Assembly (NCBI GenBank): GCA_008973525.1
Contig: WACJ01000406.1
Span: 124,001 to 188,000 of the forward strand
Length of the DNA stretch: 64,000 nucleotides
Source of the DNA: Stenopsyche tienmushanensis
Taxonomy: Eukaryota > Arthropoda > Insecta > Trichoptera > Stenopsychidae
Direction of reading: 5' to 3'
Numbering within the stretch: the first letter of the stretch is position 1; the number at the start of each line of letters is the position of its first letter. The position numbers and the translations under genes are program-made. Below are positions 1 to 11,507 of the stretch, in pieces. The notes below the pieces were generated by a model, which was not told where the DNA came from, ran no database searches, and saw only the letters and a list, made by a program, of their open reading frames with translations.

Positions 1-92
1 ACTCATCTGTGAGTCACCCGACGTGAAAAAGTTAAAAAAAATCCTTTTTCTGCCAAAAAAATACATAACGACTCACCGATGAGTCGCTGGCT
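1..92. repeat. short dispersed repeat with CACCGATGAGTCGC near-palindrome
   Basis: An A-rich stretch followed by a near-palindrome (CGACTCACCGATGAGTCG, about 69-86) resembles bases 22835-22882, where the same A-rich lead and TCGCTGGC ending recur. Bases 1-14 carry a related ACTCATCTGTGAGT. Probably one end of a small transposon; the family is not recognised. Confidence 0.4.
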
Positions 93-2404
93 AAGGTTTC
101 AATTTGATTTAGACATTAAATAAAGGCTGCTTTCTTCGTATTCATATATCGAAAAATTTAATATGTTTACATAATAAACATACGGCTTTATTAAAAGCAC
201 TAAAAGGCGTCCATTTAAACGAAGCTTTCTTTGGCCTCAACCCCGTACAGTGGCTAAATGTTTACTTTCATCTTGACAATATAATATTACTCTTGGCAGC
301 GATTCAGAAAGCTCTGATTTACTTTTATTCAATCGGTAACATATTTTCGACATTCGCCATTAATTATTTATATTATATCGCATAAAATACTATCACGAAA
401 CCGTTTCTGAAAGGTCAACGAGTTTTCAGTCGGGCAATACAATTTCACGACTTAATTTGATTCGGCAGATATGGCCCAAACTAGAGGATAACGTTTATTA
501 ATACATTTTTAGCTAGAACAGGGCAAAGCAAATGAATTTAAGCTTATCGGTCGTTCTGCAGATGGTCACAATATAAACACCCCCGGAACGTATGAGGGGG
601 TGACTATTTCGATGTTTTTTTTGTTGTCGTATGTAAGTCTTTTAATTTGCTCAAATTCGCATGCAGAAAGTTCGTCGTTGATTCGATAATGAAATTTGGC
701 TTCACGTTTGGATGAAAAGCTTCTGGCTTGACATGCTTAATTAAATTCTTTGCAGTGAAATTGTATTCATGACCTTTGTACAAAGAAAACTTTCAGCAGC
801 ACAAATTAAAATGTTGGTTTTTTAATATGATTTCAGAAGATGAACGTACGCAAATTTGATTCGAATTATATAAAAAAACTAAACGTAATTAAAAAAACTC
901 AATCCAATTATCGCTCATATGGAATATTTTGTTCATAGACTGTGTATTAAATCTAAATGCATTCAATCCATTCAAAATTGTAGAAGAAACGTGCAGCAGC
1001 ACCTTACAGTGCATTAATTCCGCATTCGCGCTTTTCAAAGCATTTTATTATAAACACGTTTTTTCAAATGGCCTTTCAGTGGTTTCTAAATAAAGATTAG
1101 CATTTTTTAAGGGTCACGAGCCACAGTTGACGTGACTTCTGACATAAAAGCTCGCTCGTCGAGGCGCCGGTGCTAAATGGAAACTCAAGCTTCATTTGCA
1201 TAAGTAGCTTCTGTGCAAACGAAATGGGTGGATCAGAAATTTTCATTAAATTCCAGCAATAAGGAAAATGCAGAGAAGAATATAATCTGCGGTTATAAAA
1301 CTAGACTAATTACCGAGGATGCTGGGCGCGTCGGATGGGTTATAAAAAATATGGACTCATCACGGAAAGCTTTCCGGGAACGATCATTAAATGAAATACA
1401 CATTTTACTTTTGTCCTGGAATCCTTTAAAATTACATCGCATTATCCGAACTTGAGCAGATATCGGGATCATTTTGCCTTTTATCAGCCTTTTCTTTGTT
1501 TTTTTACACTGCAAGATGATTTAAAAAATGCTGTTTTAATGAGGAAATCATTGAATTTCCGATTTAAAATTCGATGAGAAAATTTACCACTTGTCATGAT
1601 CTCTAGGAAAATATTAAGTAGTTTAAATCAATTGGCAGAAAGTCTGTATTTAACATAAATGATTCGAATTAAATATTTATTCAAAGATAATACATCTATA
1701 AAGCCACGTTCTAGTCATAAGAATTTTTAAATATTCTTGTTCTAATATTTTATTTCCTTCTCATTGAACTTAAGGTTTTATTTATTAGTCTCTCTTCGCA
1801 GAGAAAATATCTTCTTTACGTGATTGGGAACGTATTTGTCATATAAATAGTAATTTTTCAAAATTGTACATAATTATTTAGCATTAAATATACGCTTGCT
1901 CTATAAAAGCTCCAATCCACTTTTAATACCATTTTGTTAATTGTACGTTTTATTGGGCGAAATATGGGATAATCTCAGATGCTGGTGAAGATATTTCATA
2001 AACCTCATCGATAATTCCAACAGAGCTCTCGAAATATGGAGGTTGTTCTTTGGATAGAAGGTTATATGGACTCATCTGCATAAAAGAACGAAGTCATGCT
2101 CTATGAATGGGGAATGGCATTAATTTATCTAATATATAAAAAGGAAAATATGCCTCTGTGCTCTATTGAGTTTCATAAAAATTCTAATGGTTTTTATAAC
2201 CACATTAGGGTATGATTCATGTCATTGATCGGGGGAAACTCAAGAGGACTATATTGGATATGGGAATCCTGAATTACCTGTTAAATAAGTAGTGCTTTCT
2301 TTCCATTACATTTTAATATACTATTAAAATATATTATACAGGGAGCAGCAGGGAAATTACCTTATTTTAAAAATGAATAACACATATAGGATAGGAGATA
2401 TTAT
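93..2404. other. unassigned AT-rich DNA
   Basis: No gene, RNA or mobile element is recognised. The longest open frames (1213-1455 plus, 80 codons; 1293-1514 minus, 73 codons) overlap on opposite strands and show no family motif. Confidence 0.5.
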
Positions 2405-2760
2405 AAGGGTCATCCAGAAAGTAAGGTTACAGCATTTATGCAGGATCGAAAAATGCTTGTATTTAACTGAAATTCACAGAATATCTCATTAAATTATTTT
2501 CAAGTTAGGGCACCAGCCTTTGTATGCCAGTATTATAGATCTTCGCCATCAGCTCGTTTTGAATTCTGGGATGTAGTACACATCCATGTCTCACTTCTTG
2601 TCGCATTTGTTATTTAATTGATTGTACAAGTTCATCAAAATTGATTGGTGTTTTCCCACTCCTTGGCTTGGCCTTTTCTGAACAACTTAACCCACTTCGT
2701 GGCATGTTGTCGATTCATCACATCTAGTGTTTCTTCTCGAGAATCTCTCGAAAAATTAGC
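2405..2760 (-). mobile_element. mariner/Tc1-like element fragment (3' end)
   Basis: The left edge, GGGTCATCCAGAAAGTAAG, looks like a transposon terminal repeat. Read on the minus strand just inside it is a frame containing LMAKIYNTGIQRLVP, which resembles the end of mariner transposases, where a phrase such as GIQKLVPRY precedes the C-terminus. The rest is too eroded to follow. Assignment rests on the short C-terminal match and the terminal sequence, so it is tentative. Confidence 0.4.
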
Positions 2761-3046
2761 AAAATTAAGTTTCTGGATAAAACTAAAAAAAAGGTTCACA
2801 AATGTTCGTACTTTTTAATTGTCGTGAATTTTTTAACCACAAAGAGAACTAGGATGTAATTTAATTTTGAATGTTAACCACATTTCTAGCTATTTCAATT
2901 ACATACTAATTTACATGCAATATTTTACTGTTTTACATGCATTTTTATATATAAATTTTTGAGAAATTTGAGAAGTGACATCGAAAACTCTCATTTCTCG
3001 AGAAATGAAAATCATCGAGAAATTAAATTCCCAAGGCAGATGAACC

Positions 3047-3490
3047 TAGTAAACGTAGTCCTAAAAAATTCAAGATTGAAATTTTTATCAAACAGAAATC
3101 GTACACCTCAACAGCACAATGAATGCTACTAAATCGAGACATTCCCGCTGTTATCTGGACGCTTGGAAACAGTGTCGTAACTACTAATTGGTGAGCTTAG
3201 GCGACGTCTAGGGACAGTAGCTGTCGAATCTATGTATATGCATATAGAGTACATATGTGTTTATTAAAATTGTTATATTAACCTTTCACTACCGGTGATG
3301 TATTTACTACACCTCGACTCTAATAATGAGAATATCGATATGAAATACAATAGATACGGGGTTCAGAATTTTTGTGTTCCTTCGTAATATAATTACGAAC
3401 CATATCAAAGTATTATAGTATATAAGTATTCATCTGCAGCGACGGAAATAAATAATTTGTCGGGAAATCGGGAATTTTAGTTCGTGTCAA
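3047..3490 (+). mobile_element. hAT-1 non-autonomous element, truncated copy
   Basis: Homologous to the complete hAT-1 copy at 52849-53484 (reverse orientation there). Shared landmarks are the GAAATTTTTATC block near 3078, ACCGGTGATGTATTTACTAC near 3292, and ATCTGCAGCGACGGAAATAA near 3432. The GGGATCCCGGG-rich end on the left is eroded and no terminal repeat or target duplication is visible. Confidence 0.75.
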
Positions 3491-5040
3491 CTGTCAAATC
3501 ATATTTTATAAATTTTAGCAAATTAATTTTCTACTATTTTTTTTTTAACAAAAATAGAAACTGTTATTTAAGGAACGCTAGTCGTTTATTATGTTTCCCT
3601 CGAAAATTGTTTTCCATACAAGCGCTCTATAAATCACGGGCGAGTCAAATATTTTTTCATCATATAAAGAGACATTCTTCTCCATTATTAGCCGATACGT
3701 CTAGTTAGTTTGGCGGCTCTATTCAATAAGTAAATATGAAAGCTTTTTTCAGAGTACATTGGACGATAAGTAACGATATGTATGTACGTAAAGATGTTTT
3801 TGTAGCCGCCTAGGTTTTTCTATTACCGGACTGTCTGATGTGTCTTTTTTCTTCAAGGTTATAGAAGACAAGCGTGAAAGTGCTTACAATAAGTGGATTT
3901 ATTGACTTTTTTTCTATTTGGACACTTAAAGACATTTTCAATTAGGCGCGGGACTGAAAGAATGTCAGCTTTCAAAGGTTGCAGAAAACATGCGGTCATT
4001 CACAATGAAATCTTTCGTTATTCAAACACCCATCTGAAATATTCTTTCAGTGTGCATATTGAGCGATTTGTAAGGATGTGAAAGCTTTATGTTGTCTTTG
4101 TTTATTTGAAAACATCGTTTAATTGATCGCTTTCGTGAGATTAAGATATCCAATAAGTTCGCGTGTACCGCGTTGTTTTCGTTTGAGCGGAATCCATACG
4201 CTATTTCATTGATTTTCCACATATTTACACATGAATCAAAAAGCGTTTTCAGCAATTATGGAATGGAACAATTTTAAACTGATTTGGGAGAACGGCATTC
4301 CGAAATATCGAAGAAGGTGGTGTTCGGATCGTGAGCCTCAAGTTGTTGATTATCGACGACTTGGTTTTGAATGAAGGTTTCATTGATTTTAAAAATAGAA
4401 AGCTTGTTGAGGCGTACGAGGCGCGAGCAACAACGACGAATGGTTATTGCAGACGATAAACTGAACAGTGATATACGGTTACTGGCACCAAATACCCCAT
4501 TTTGAAGGCTCACCGATGTCGACTTCAGACATTAATAGTGGAAATATGCAAATATTGTGTGCAGAAAGTTCGCCAAGGCTTAGGGACATTTGTAGTACGG
4601 AGGCGGCGACTGCCGTTTGATAACCACTCATATTGGAAGCTCAGAGCGTCATTAAAACCTAATTTGTGCACTGGAATGCAATTAAAATATTTATAAACAG
4701 CCTTTAATTAAAATGGAATATGTTATAGCTTGTGGTTAAATTGTTTAGATAAGACTTTTTTTCGAACTTTATATTGGCCACCAGTTGTAGAGTTCTCATA
4801 TTTAGGCTGAATGTTAAGGGATTACATGGATTTTGAAATTTCAATTTTTCTATAATAACAACTTATTTTACAAGGCAATATAACATGCAGATTTGATCGA
4901 AAATTGTACTTTTTTGCATACAACTGTGCCAAAAATACAATTTTTTTAAAGTTCTTCATTCAATCACGAGCTATACGCATCTACTAATAGAAAATAGATA
5001 TCCAGTGCATTGCCGCCACAGAAGTAATAATTCGAAAAAT
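3491..5040. other. unassigned DNA
   Basis: No recognised gene. Open frames of 79 codons (4274-4513 minus) and 64 codons (4502-4696 plus) have no motif I know. Bases 4270-4640 are less AT-rich than their surroundings, but I see no exon signals that hold together. Confidence 0.45.
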
Positions 5041-5064
5041 ATCGTTTGTTGGTTTTATTATAAA

Positions 5065-5357
5065 TATGAACAAACATACAAACATTGATTTTTACATATA
5101 AGATCTACTGTAAGCTAATTGTACTATACCCATATTATTTGAGAAAGTTCAAACAATAAGTTGGCAAAGTTTTATTGTAATCGAATGAACGGTATGGCAG
5201 CGTATTAAATACGGACAAACAAACATTGATTTTTATACATTAGACTATGCCTATATTACTCGCGAAATTCTTAGCAATAAGTGAACGAACTTTTGTTGTA
5301 ATTTGATGAACGGTATAGCAGCGTATTTCAAACGAACAAAACCCAATTCATTTTTAT
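5065..5357 (+). repeat. tandem repeat, units of about 120-145 bp
   Basis: Two units plus part of a third. Each contains ACATTGATTTTTA, then AATAAGT, then GAACGGTATGGCAGCG and ACGAACAAAC. The same units occur at 6215-6485 and 63185-63480. The array ends at TTAGAAGATTA and directly adjoins a Tigger transposase fragment, as at 63480. Confidence 0.75.
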
Positions 5358-5379
5358 ACATTAGAAGATTAGATGACAT

Positions 5380-5700
5380 TTTTGGTAATATTTTGCGCAT
5401 CGCAAAATGGATGTAATATTTTTTTGAAAATAGCAATTATTCCTTGATCCAATGGCTGAATGATGCTTGTTATATTTGATGGAAGAAGCAATACCTTCAC
5501 ATTGTTATGTTCTAAATTCATGTGACCTGGTGCATTGTCGAAGATTAAAATAACTTTACAATAAAGAGCTTTCTGCTCTATATATACATATTTTAAATGG
5601 AAAAACTGCAAAAAAAACATTAGAAAAAACCGCATAACTTTGAAATCGCACAAAAAGAAGTTTGAGTGTAAAAATTTTTTCTTAAGGGTCTCCGAAAACC
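5380..5700 (-). pseudogene. Tigger/pogo transposase remnant (DDE domain)
   Basis: Tigger transposases cut and paste their element through a DDE nuclease domain. The minus-strand frame at 5369-5653 contains ILIFDNAPGH, holding the second catalytic aspartate, followed by VKVLLLPSNITSIIQPLDQG, which closely matches the family signature (LPPNTTS.QP.DQG). Upstream, an eroded frame (ETWFSETL...) fits the segment before the second aspartate. Similarity stops after IAIFKK near 5400, where the tandem array begins, so the C-terminal third is missing. The N-terminal DNA-binding region is not recognisable upstream. Only about 100 of the usual 450 or more residues remain; this is a dead fragment. Known: family motifs. 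Inferred: that the array inserted into, or recombined with, the Tigger copy. Confidence 0.85.
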
Positions 5701-6214
5701 AAGTCTCAACGACTGAATTTTTAACATTTTTGAATATTTTATTAAATATCGTTTAAATGTCGCTCTTTTATATGTTTTAAAAGTACATGGCATTTTGCTC
5801 TTAGCAACACATTGCTCCTTCTCTAACGAAGTAGGTGGAAAATCCTTATTTTTTCTTCATTTTCGAGATTGATTTATCATCTTTTTTCGAATATCTTCTA
5901 TTGTATAACGACACTCAGTTGAGTGCTTCATATTTGATATCAATTTAAATTTGATTAAATATAAAATAAATGTATCATGCTCTGTTTATCGCGTCCTTTG
6001 GGTTTTCCTATTGCTAAGCCCCATCTGTGATAATGGCGGAAACGGAATAAAACGGGCATTCGATAAAGTAAAATATGACAGTATCCAAATTCGTTTTGCG
6101 ATTATTATTGAGAAAATATTATCAATTTCCATCCATGATCGTTTAGCCCTAATAATATATTTATAATGTACTAGTGATTACCCGGTATGCGTTGCAATGC
6201 CACGTCTCGCATAA
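5701..6214. other. unassigned, possibly eroded Tigger flank
   Basis: Lies upstream (minus-strand sense) of the Tigger fragment and could be its decayed 5' half, but no domain is readable. Confidence 0.3.
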
Positions 6215-6487
6215 CAAACTGCATACACAAACAACATTTTTAATATATTTATATTATTTCCGCAAATGTAAACAATAAGTTAATTAAGTTTTATTGCAAT
6301 CGGATGAAAGATATGGCAGCGCATTGAATACGAACAAACAAATATTGATTTTTATATATTAGACTATACCTATGTTACTCGCGTAGTTCTTAGCAATAAG
6401 TGGACGAAGTTTTATTGCAATTTGATGAACGGTATGGCAGCGCATTACATACGAACAAACAGAGATTAATTTTTATGCATTAGATAA
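6215..6487 (+). repeat. tandem repeat, second array
   Basis: Two units homologous to 5065-5357, with GATGAACGGTATGGCAGCGC twice (slightly altered the first time) and ATTGATTTTTATATATTAG between. No Tigger sequence is seen beside this copy. Confidence 0.7.
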
Positions 6488-7950
6488 TATTTATTTTCAA
6501 TATTTTTCATGGGGCGCAGTTTTTACCAAAAGTCTTTCAACAAAGACGCTCAATTTTTAAATGTAAATATAACAAGTTGTATATTTATTTAATATATATT
6601 TTACCCACAAGGGAAGTGAATTGATTGCATTGAAAGTTTTTTAAACATATTTACTTCGCATAAATTACATCTGCATCATTTCATGAATAAGACCCGGGAT
6701 GACCGTAATAAATTTTAATACATTTTCACGATATCTCTGAATTTGCCATCAATCCAAGAGAGCCTTTAGTTTTGGTTTCGAGATAGTTGCTTCCACTATT
6801 TGTATGCTTTGGTTTGTTTTGTCGACGTGTGGTTTCCACAGTCTGTTATTAAAGCAAGGGTAAGATTTGTGTGCCGGTTAATATGATTTAGAGAGATGTA
6901 GAAAGCAACGTAAATAACAAGTAGGTTTTCGGGTGTTGTTTGTAGCCATGAAAACAAAGAGTCGAAAATCGTGACATTCCATTGTTTAAGGTAATTCCTA
7001 TAAACGTCGCCAGTGAGAAAATCGCTAAAATGCGATATCATTTCGATAATTATTGAGATACGCGTATCTTTCTATAAATCTGACGCCATTGAGATTCTTT
7101 GAAATTTGATAATGTTGAATTAATGGCGACCATCGACAATACATCACTCCTGTCATGAAGCTTCCACTCTCCAATCATTCAGGGCTAGACGTCTAGCATC
7201 AGCCCCAACCCTATCTGTCTTTTAATGGGCCTTTTACCGATCGATCTTATTCGGACCATCGCCATTAATGAATTCTACTGATGCTTCATTCCAAAATATT
7301 GATGATCATTAATTCAGTTTATAAGTTTGAGCATAAAATCGCAGTAAAATTTGATTTTAGATTGAATGGATTGATTTCTTTAAATATTATTTGGATAACA
7401 ATTCGGGACAACAATGATGTACGTAATATCATCCTTTTTTAAGAAATTTAAATCTATATTAAGTTTGTCCGGCATTTTTTTAAAGCCAAATCTACATCAT
7501 TCTCATCACGTGTTAACGGAGGCACGGACTTTAATGTTAGGATTCCATCACGTCCGTTATTTAGCTTACTGTTTTAAATATTTTTTATTTGAATAAATAA
7601 ACAACAACAAAATAATAATGTCAATCGAAGTATATTTCTTAAAATTCTGCCGACGTATTGACCGGTCTGGCATGAATTCGCTATATTTTAATTGGCTTTT
7701 TTTAATCATATTTATGGGTAAACTTTGTACATATTTCTAGGTAATAAATTAAAGTAAGGTTCATAAATGTTGGCCAAATAAAAATTTGATCTTTATTTCC
7801 TTACGTTTTTAATATAAAATCATTTGGTCATGCGATTGTGCCCGAGCCAGAATCGCTTTATTGGCTCAATTGTAGATTGTCAAAACCATTTTATGTTGAT
7901 AAATAAATAAAATAAGAATTAGCAAAATTAAGCATTGCTTAGGGCTTATA
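6488..7950. other. unassigned DNA
   Basis: No recognised gene. An 81-codon frame on the minus strand (6796-7041) has no known motif. A perfect 14-bp palindrome, GCTAGACGTCTAGC, is at 7184-7197. Confidence 0.45.
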
Positions 7951-7959
7951 CAAAAATAA

Positions 7960-8040
7960 ATATTCTTCAAATCCGGTTTTCGGTTTTTGGCTTTCGAACG
8001 AAACCGGTTTCCACCGGTTTTCAGTTTTAAAAATCAAAAT
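7960..8040. repeat. CCGGTTTTCGG-rich module
   Basis: Contains CCGGTTTTCGGTTTTTGG and CCGGTTTCCACCGGTTTTC. Related modules are at 13484-13565, 13690-13765, 15770-15830 and 16205-16290. Probably transposon ends; family not assigned. Confidence 0.4.
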
Positions 8041-8289
8041 ATGTTATTATTTCTAGTCGTCGTTTGGAAAAGTCATTGAAACAAGAAAAATGAAATATAA
8101 CACATCAACTCATCTGTTTTTTTACCTTTTGAGGAGTGAGCAAATTTAAAATCGATGAAGTCGAGACAAAGTCAATTGTAAATAAGCACTGTTGATGGCA
8201 TACAAGACCACGTCATTTTTTTTTACATAAACAATACACAAAAAATCGATTCATTTGCTCCTACTTTAGAAGTAAATGATAATCGAACA

Positions 8290-8545
8290 AAGCCTCATTC
8301 AACAAGCAGCGACGAACTGTCGATAGCATACAATATTCGGTAATTTCTTCAAGTAAATAAATAACACACTTGAAATTGAAATCATTATTAGTCGATAAAT
8401 TTGGACTAACGATCTATACAATCGTGCGATGTATGTGGGGAAGCTCTCCGTCTCTGTCTCCCGAACTGCGCTACGTTCTCTCCCTGTCTCTGTCTGTCTC
8501 CAAGCTCAATATAGAAGAGTGCTCTTTCTGAATAGTGGAGGGGGG
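8290..8545 (+). repeat. dispersed repeat R3, copy 1
   Basis: Matches 39885-40130: CAATATTCGGTA, TTATTAGTCGATAAATTT, CGATCTATACAATCGT, then a CT-rich tract of CTCTGTCTC units. Unknown family; no terminal repeats seen. Confidence 0.6.
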
Positions 8546-10174
8546 GAGGTCTCAGACCTTGGGATAGTACTCCTTTAGGGGTTAATGATGATCATATTTT
8601 TGTGACAACATTTTCAGATAACGAAAACATCCTTTTGCTGGGTATTGAAGTAAGGTGAATTCATTTTAAATATTTAAATAATATTTCTAAATTTTTCACT
8701 CTTTGGTTAGTTGACTCATATAATGCAAATATGCTTTGACTCATTTCAAGAGTTTAATTTTTTGAAGCAAGTGCAAACATAATATTTCTTTTCGATATAG
8801 TTTTTGGATTTTGTAAATAAAGTAAAAGCCATGTAAGGTAAGCAAACAATTTGAAATATTTCCTTTTTGTGCTGTCAAGTGAACGATTCAATATTTTTTT
8901 TACAAAATTTTTAGAAAATGAAACCGACAAGCCCTAGCAATGTTATAATTAACAATATGGAGAGATATTTAATAAATTCAAAGACACCAAAAGCGAAATA
9001 ACCAGACATCATAAACATTCATCAGAGTACAAAGGGTTAATGCTTAAAATAAATTAAATCCAAGCATTTCGGATTCAGTTCGTTTGCTAGTATAAATCGA
9101 ATAGTTTTTGGGCAATCTCTTAAAATATCGGCTCCATGCCAAGATGACCAAATATTTTATTAGCGAAATAAGTCTGAAAGTTGGGCTATAAAAAAATACC
9201 GCATTCGTAGTTTAGTGTGGTTCGTTATGGTCCGCTCTGCAGGGAATTAAGCCTGCAGTCTGAGGTTGTAAATTTTCAACCTGTTGTTTTAGGATCTTTG
9301 ATATATGAGCGTTTATAAGGCTTCATCACAGTCAACAAACTGGCTGTTCATTCCCCGTGTATCAGTTTTGTCGTGTATTAAATTAGACGTCTGTCGACGA
9401 GCAATTTTAATGTGGGCACGAACGAAAATATCCTATATAAATGCAAAATGTATCTTCATTCTTGAATATTTGCCAATTTCCTTTGCGTCTTGTCATTTCA
9501 ACCCCTGACGTCTGTCGTGCCATTTACGTGTTGTAAATCAACTTACCACAATGCCTTCGACCCCGACAAAATAATATGCTAATATGAATTAACGCCGCAG
9601 ACGTATTTCGTTTGTGCCATTCAATGCAGAGCTTTCGTATTGTGTCGTCCCTTAACTGGAAAATGTTCATACGGCAAATCGATCGACGATAATACGAATC
9701 GAACAAAAGTATGGCGAAGTTTTTTGCATTTATGTATGGAGTTTGAGCTGTTCACTTGCATTCATTCGCGTGATCAAAAATGAACAAAGAGAAAAATTGA
9801 GCCCTTCCAGATGTTTCCGGAATATAGAAGAATGATATTCCGGCAGAACACGTTTTTGCGAATTTTGATTGAAACATTCTTTCGCAAAGGACAGAAGTTG
9901 TCCCTTTCATAAGCACGATGTCGTGTATCGAATAACATATCAATTTCGTTTTTCGTATTCAATATACAGAATCGATATGTGCCCGAGTCACATTGATAGC
10001 GCCGAAAGCCCTACGCAGGTTTCTTATATTCAATTATGTTATACAAGCACAGATTTTATTTGATTAGCATTGCAAAATACATCCCTTATATATAATATAT
10101 ATATCGATTCGTTTTCAAGATATTTTATTTAGCATGTTGAACAGTGGTTGTGCGAAATTGAGATACGAAACACA
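8546..10174. other. unassigned DNA with a possible piggyBac-like end
   Basis: No recognised gene. Bases around 9031-9041 read CAAAGGGTTAA, which read inward is TTAACCCTTTG, a common start for piggyBac-like ends; no partner end is visible. Bases 9200-10070 have several 60-67 codon frames on both strands without known motifs. Confidence 0.35.
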
Positions 10175-11507
10175 TCCCTCAATAAGTTCACAGGATAATT
10201 AATAAAACAACAAATCTATTAATAAACAACAAAATAAAACAACGACTATATTTATCAATATAATCTCCTTCAAGAATTTATCTTTGGTTTCAAAATTGAC
10301 TTCAGTTTCGGCAATCTTCTTCGTTGGAGTCAGATCTGGAGAATACGCTGGATAAGAAAGTAATTCAAAGTGCAATTTAGACATTATTGCGTTCAAAATA
10401 CGGAGGATAAAACTTTACCAGCTGACATTTACATTTTTGGTCGCTTTGGGCGGCTTTTGTGCTGTCCACTCAGCTGATTGGCGATTTAGTTCTGGTTTAT
10501 AGTGATGGATTCATGTTTCATCTATTGTTGTATATCGTATGAAAAAATATGTTTTACCGCGCCGAAACAACTCCAAAAAGCGCTCTGAATTGTCGATGCA
10601 TTGTTGTATTTGTTCGACTGCGAGCAAATGCGGTACTCACTTTGAACAGAGCTTTATCATGGATAAATGTTGATGCAAAATAATATCTTTAACCCTGTGT
10701 ATCTGATCATACACTCGTGCATCGATGGCAAAATCTAAACATTCTCAATATATTTTTATTTTGAAAATCACATGCCATCATAACTGAATTTAATGATACG
10801 AGTATATCAATGATAAATTAAGAAGATATTAAAATATTATGCGTATGAAACCTGAATGTATACTTGGGTCTGTTTTTGTGCGAATCTTTTTTATGCGATT
10901 TTGAAGTTATGCGGTTTTCAAAAATAATGGAACGTATCCATCATTTTTATATAAAGGACATTTTTTTATGCGAATACGCATCAACTGATGCGAATACGCA
11001 TCAATGAGTCATCAACTGTGCCTGGATGACAAAATTGACGATGATTTATGTACTATGGCGAAAGTTCTTTTTAAATTCGTAAATAAAATGCAATACGAAC
11101 AATATCAACAGTGTAAAGGTTCATTTGCATCATAAAAGTTTTGTATATGCTGCGAGGTCCTGACAGAAAAATGGATTTACATTAGAGCATAGTTTGTTTT
11201 CCGTACCGAATGGGTTTTAAAAGTATCAGCTATCTCATGTAATTTTAATCGGACAGAATCATTTTGTGGGCTTTTCTGATATTTTCTGGAACAATTTCCA
11301 AATTTGGACAACCAGAGCGTGGAACAGTGTTCGAATAATATCCATATTTTCGAAAATTACAAAAGTAGCGTCGATCCACTCCAACTACAACTTGTGAATT
11401 AAACATCAGATTTTTTGAATTGTTTGAAGGTTGGTACTTTTTAAAAATCATATGAATTTTTCGATAGTGTCGCCAATTATATATTATCCTACGAACTTAT
11501 TGAGTGA
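10175..11507 (-). mobile_element. mariner-1 copy A, near full length but inactive
   Basis: Terminal inverted repeats bound the element: CTCAATAAGTTC.CAGGAT at 10178-10196 and the reverse complement of CTCAATAAGTTCGTAGGAT at 11486-11505. On the minus strand, 11245-11451 encodes a mariner DNA-binding part (FRKYGYYSNTVPRSGCPN; the family usually has F..G...V.D.PRSGRP). The first catalytic motif appears at about 10515-10535 as TTIDET, followed by a stop where the family has tryptophan, then IHHYKPE and QSAEWTA. The C-terminal part (10199-10396) has PAYSPDLTPTKK, in which the third catalytic aspartate is lost. The two halves are too far apart and the catalytic core too short, so there is about 450 bp of extra sequence between (including repeat R8) and about 200 bp missing. 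Two other copies of this family lie at 29820-31519 and 35413-35820. Confidence 0.85.
10870..11005 (+). repeat. R8 repeat (pogo-like MITE end), nested in mariner-1
   Basis: GGTCTGTTTTTGTGCG followed by TTTTTTATGCGATTTTGA and AAAATAATGGAAC also occurs at 59193-59320. It ends in two copies, 20 bp apart, of the hairpin ATGCGAATACGCAT (10968-10981, 10988-11001). It sits where copy A of mariner-1 has extra sequence. Confidence 0.55.

Noticed and set aside
69..90. Possible hammerhead ribozyme core (GATGAG within a hairpin)
   Set aside because: The CTGATGA and GAAA core elements and three stems cannot be assembled here.
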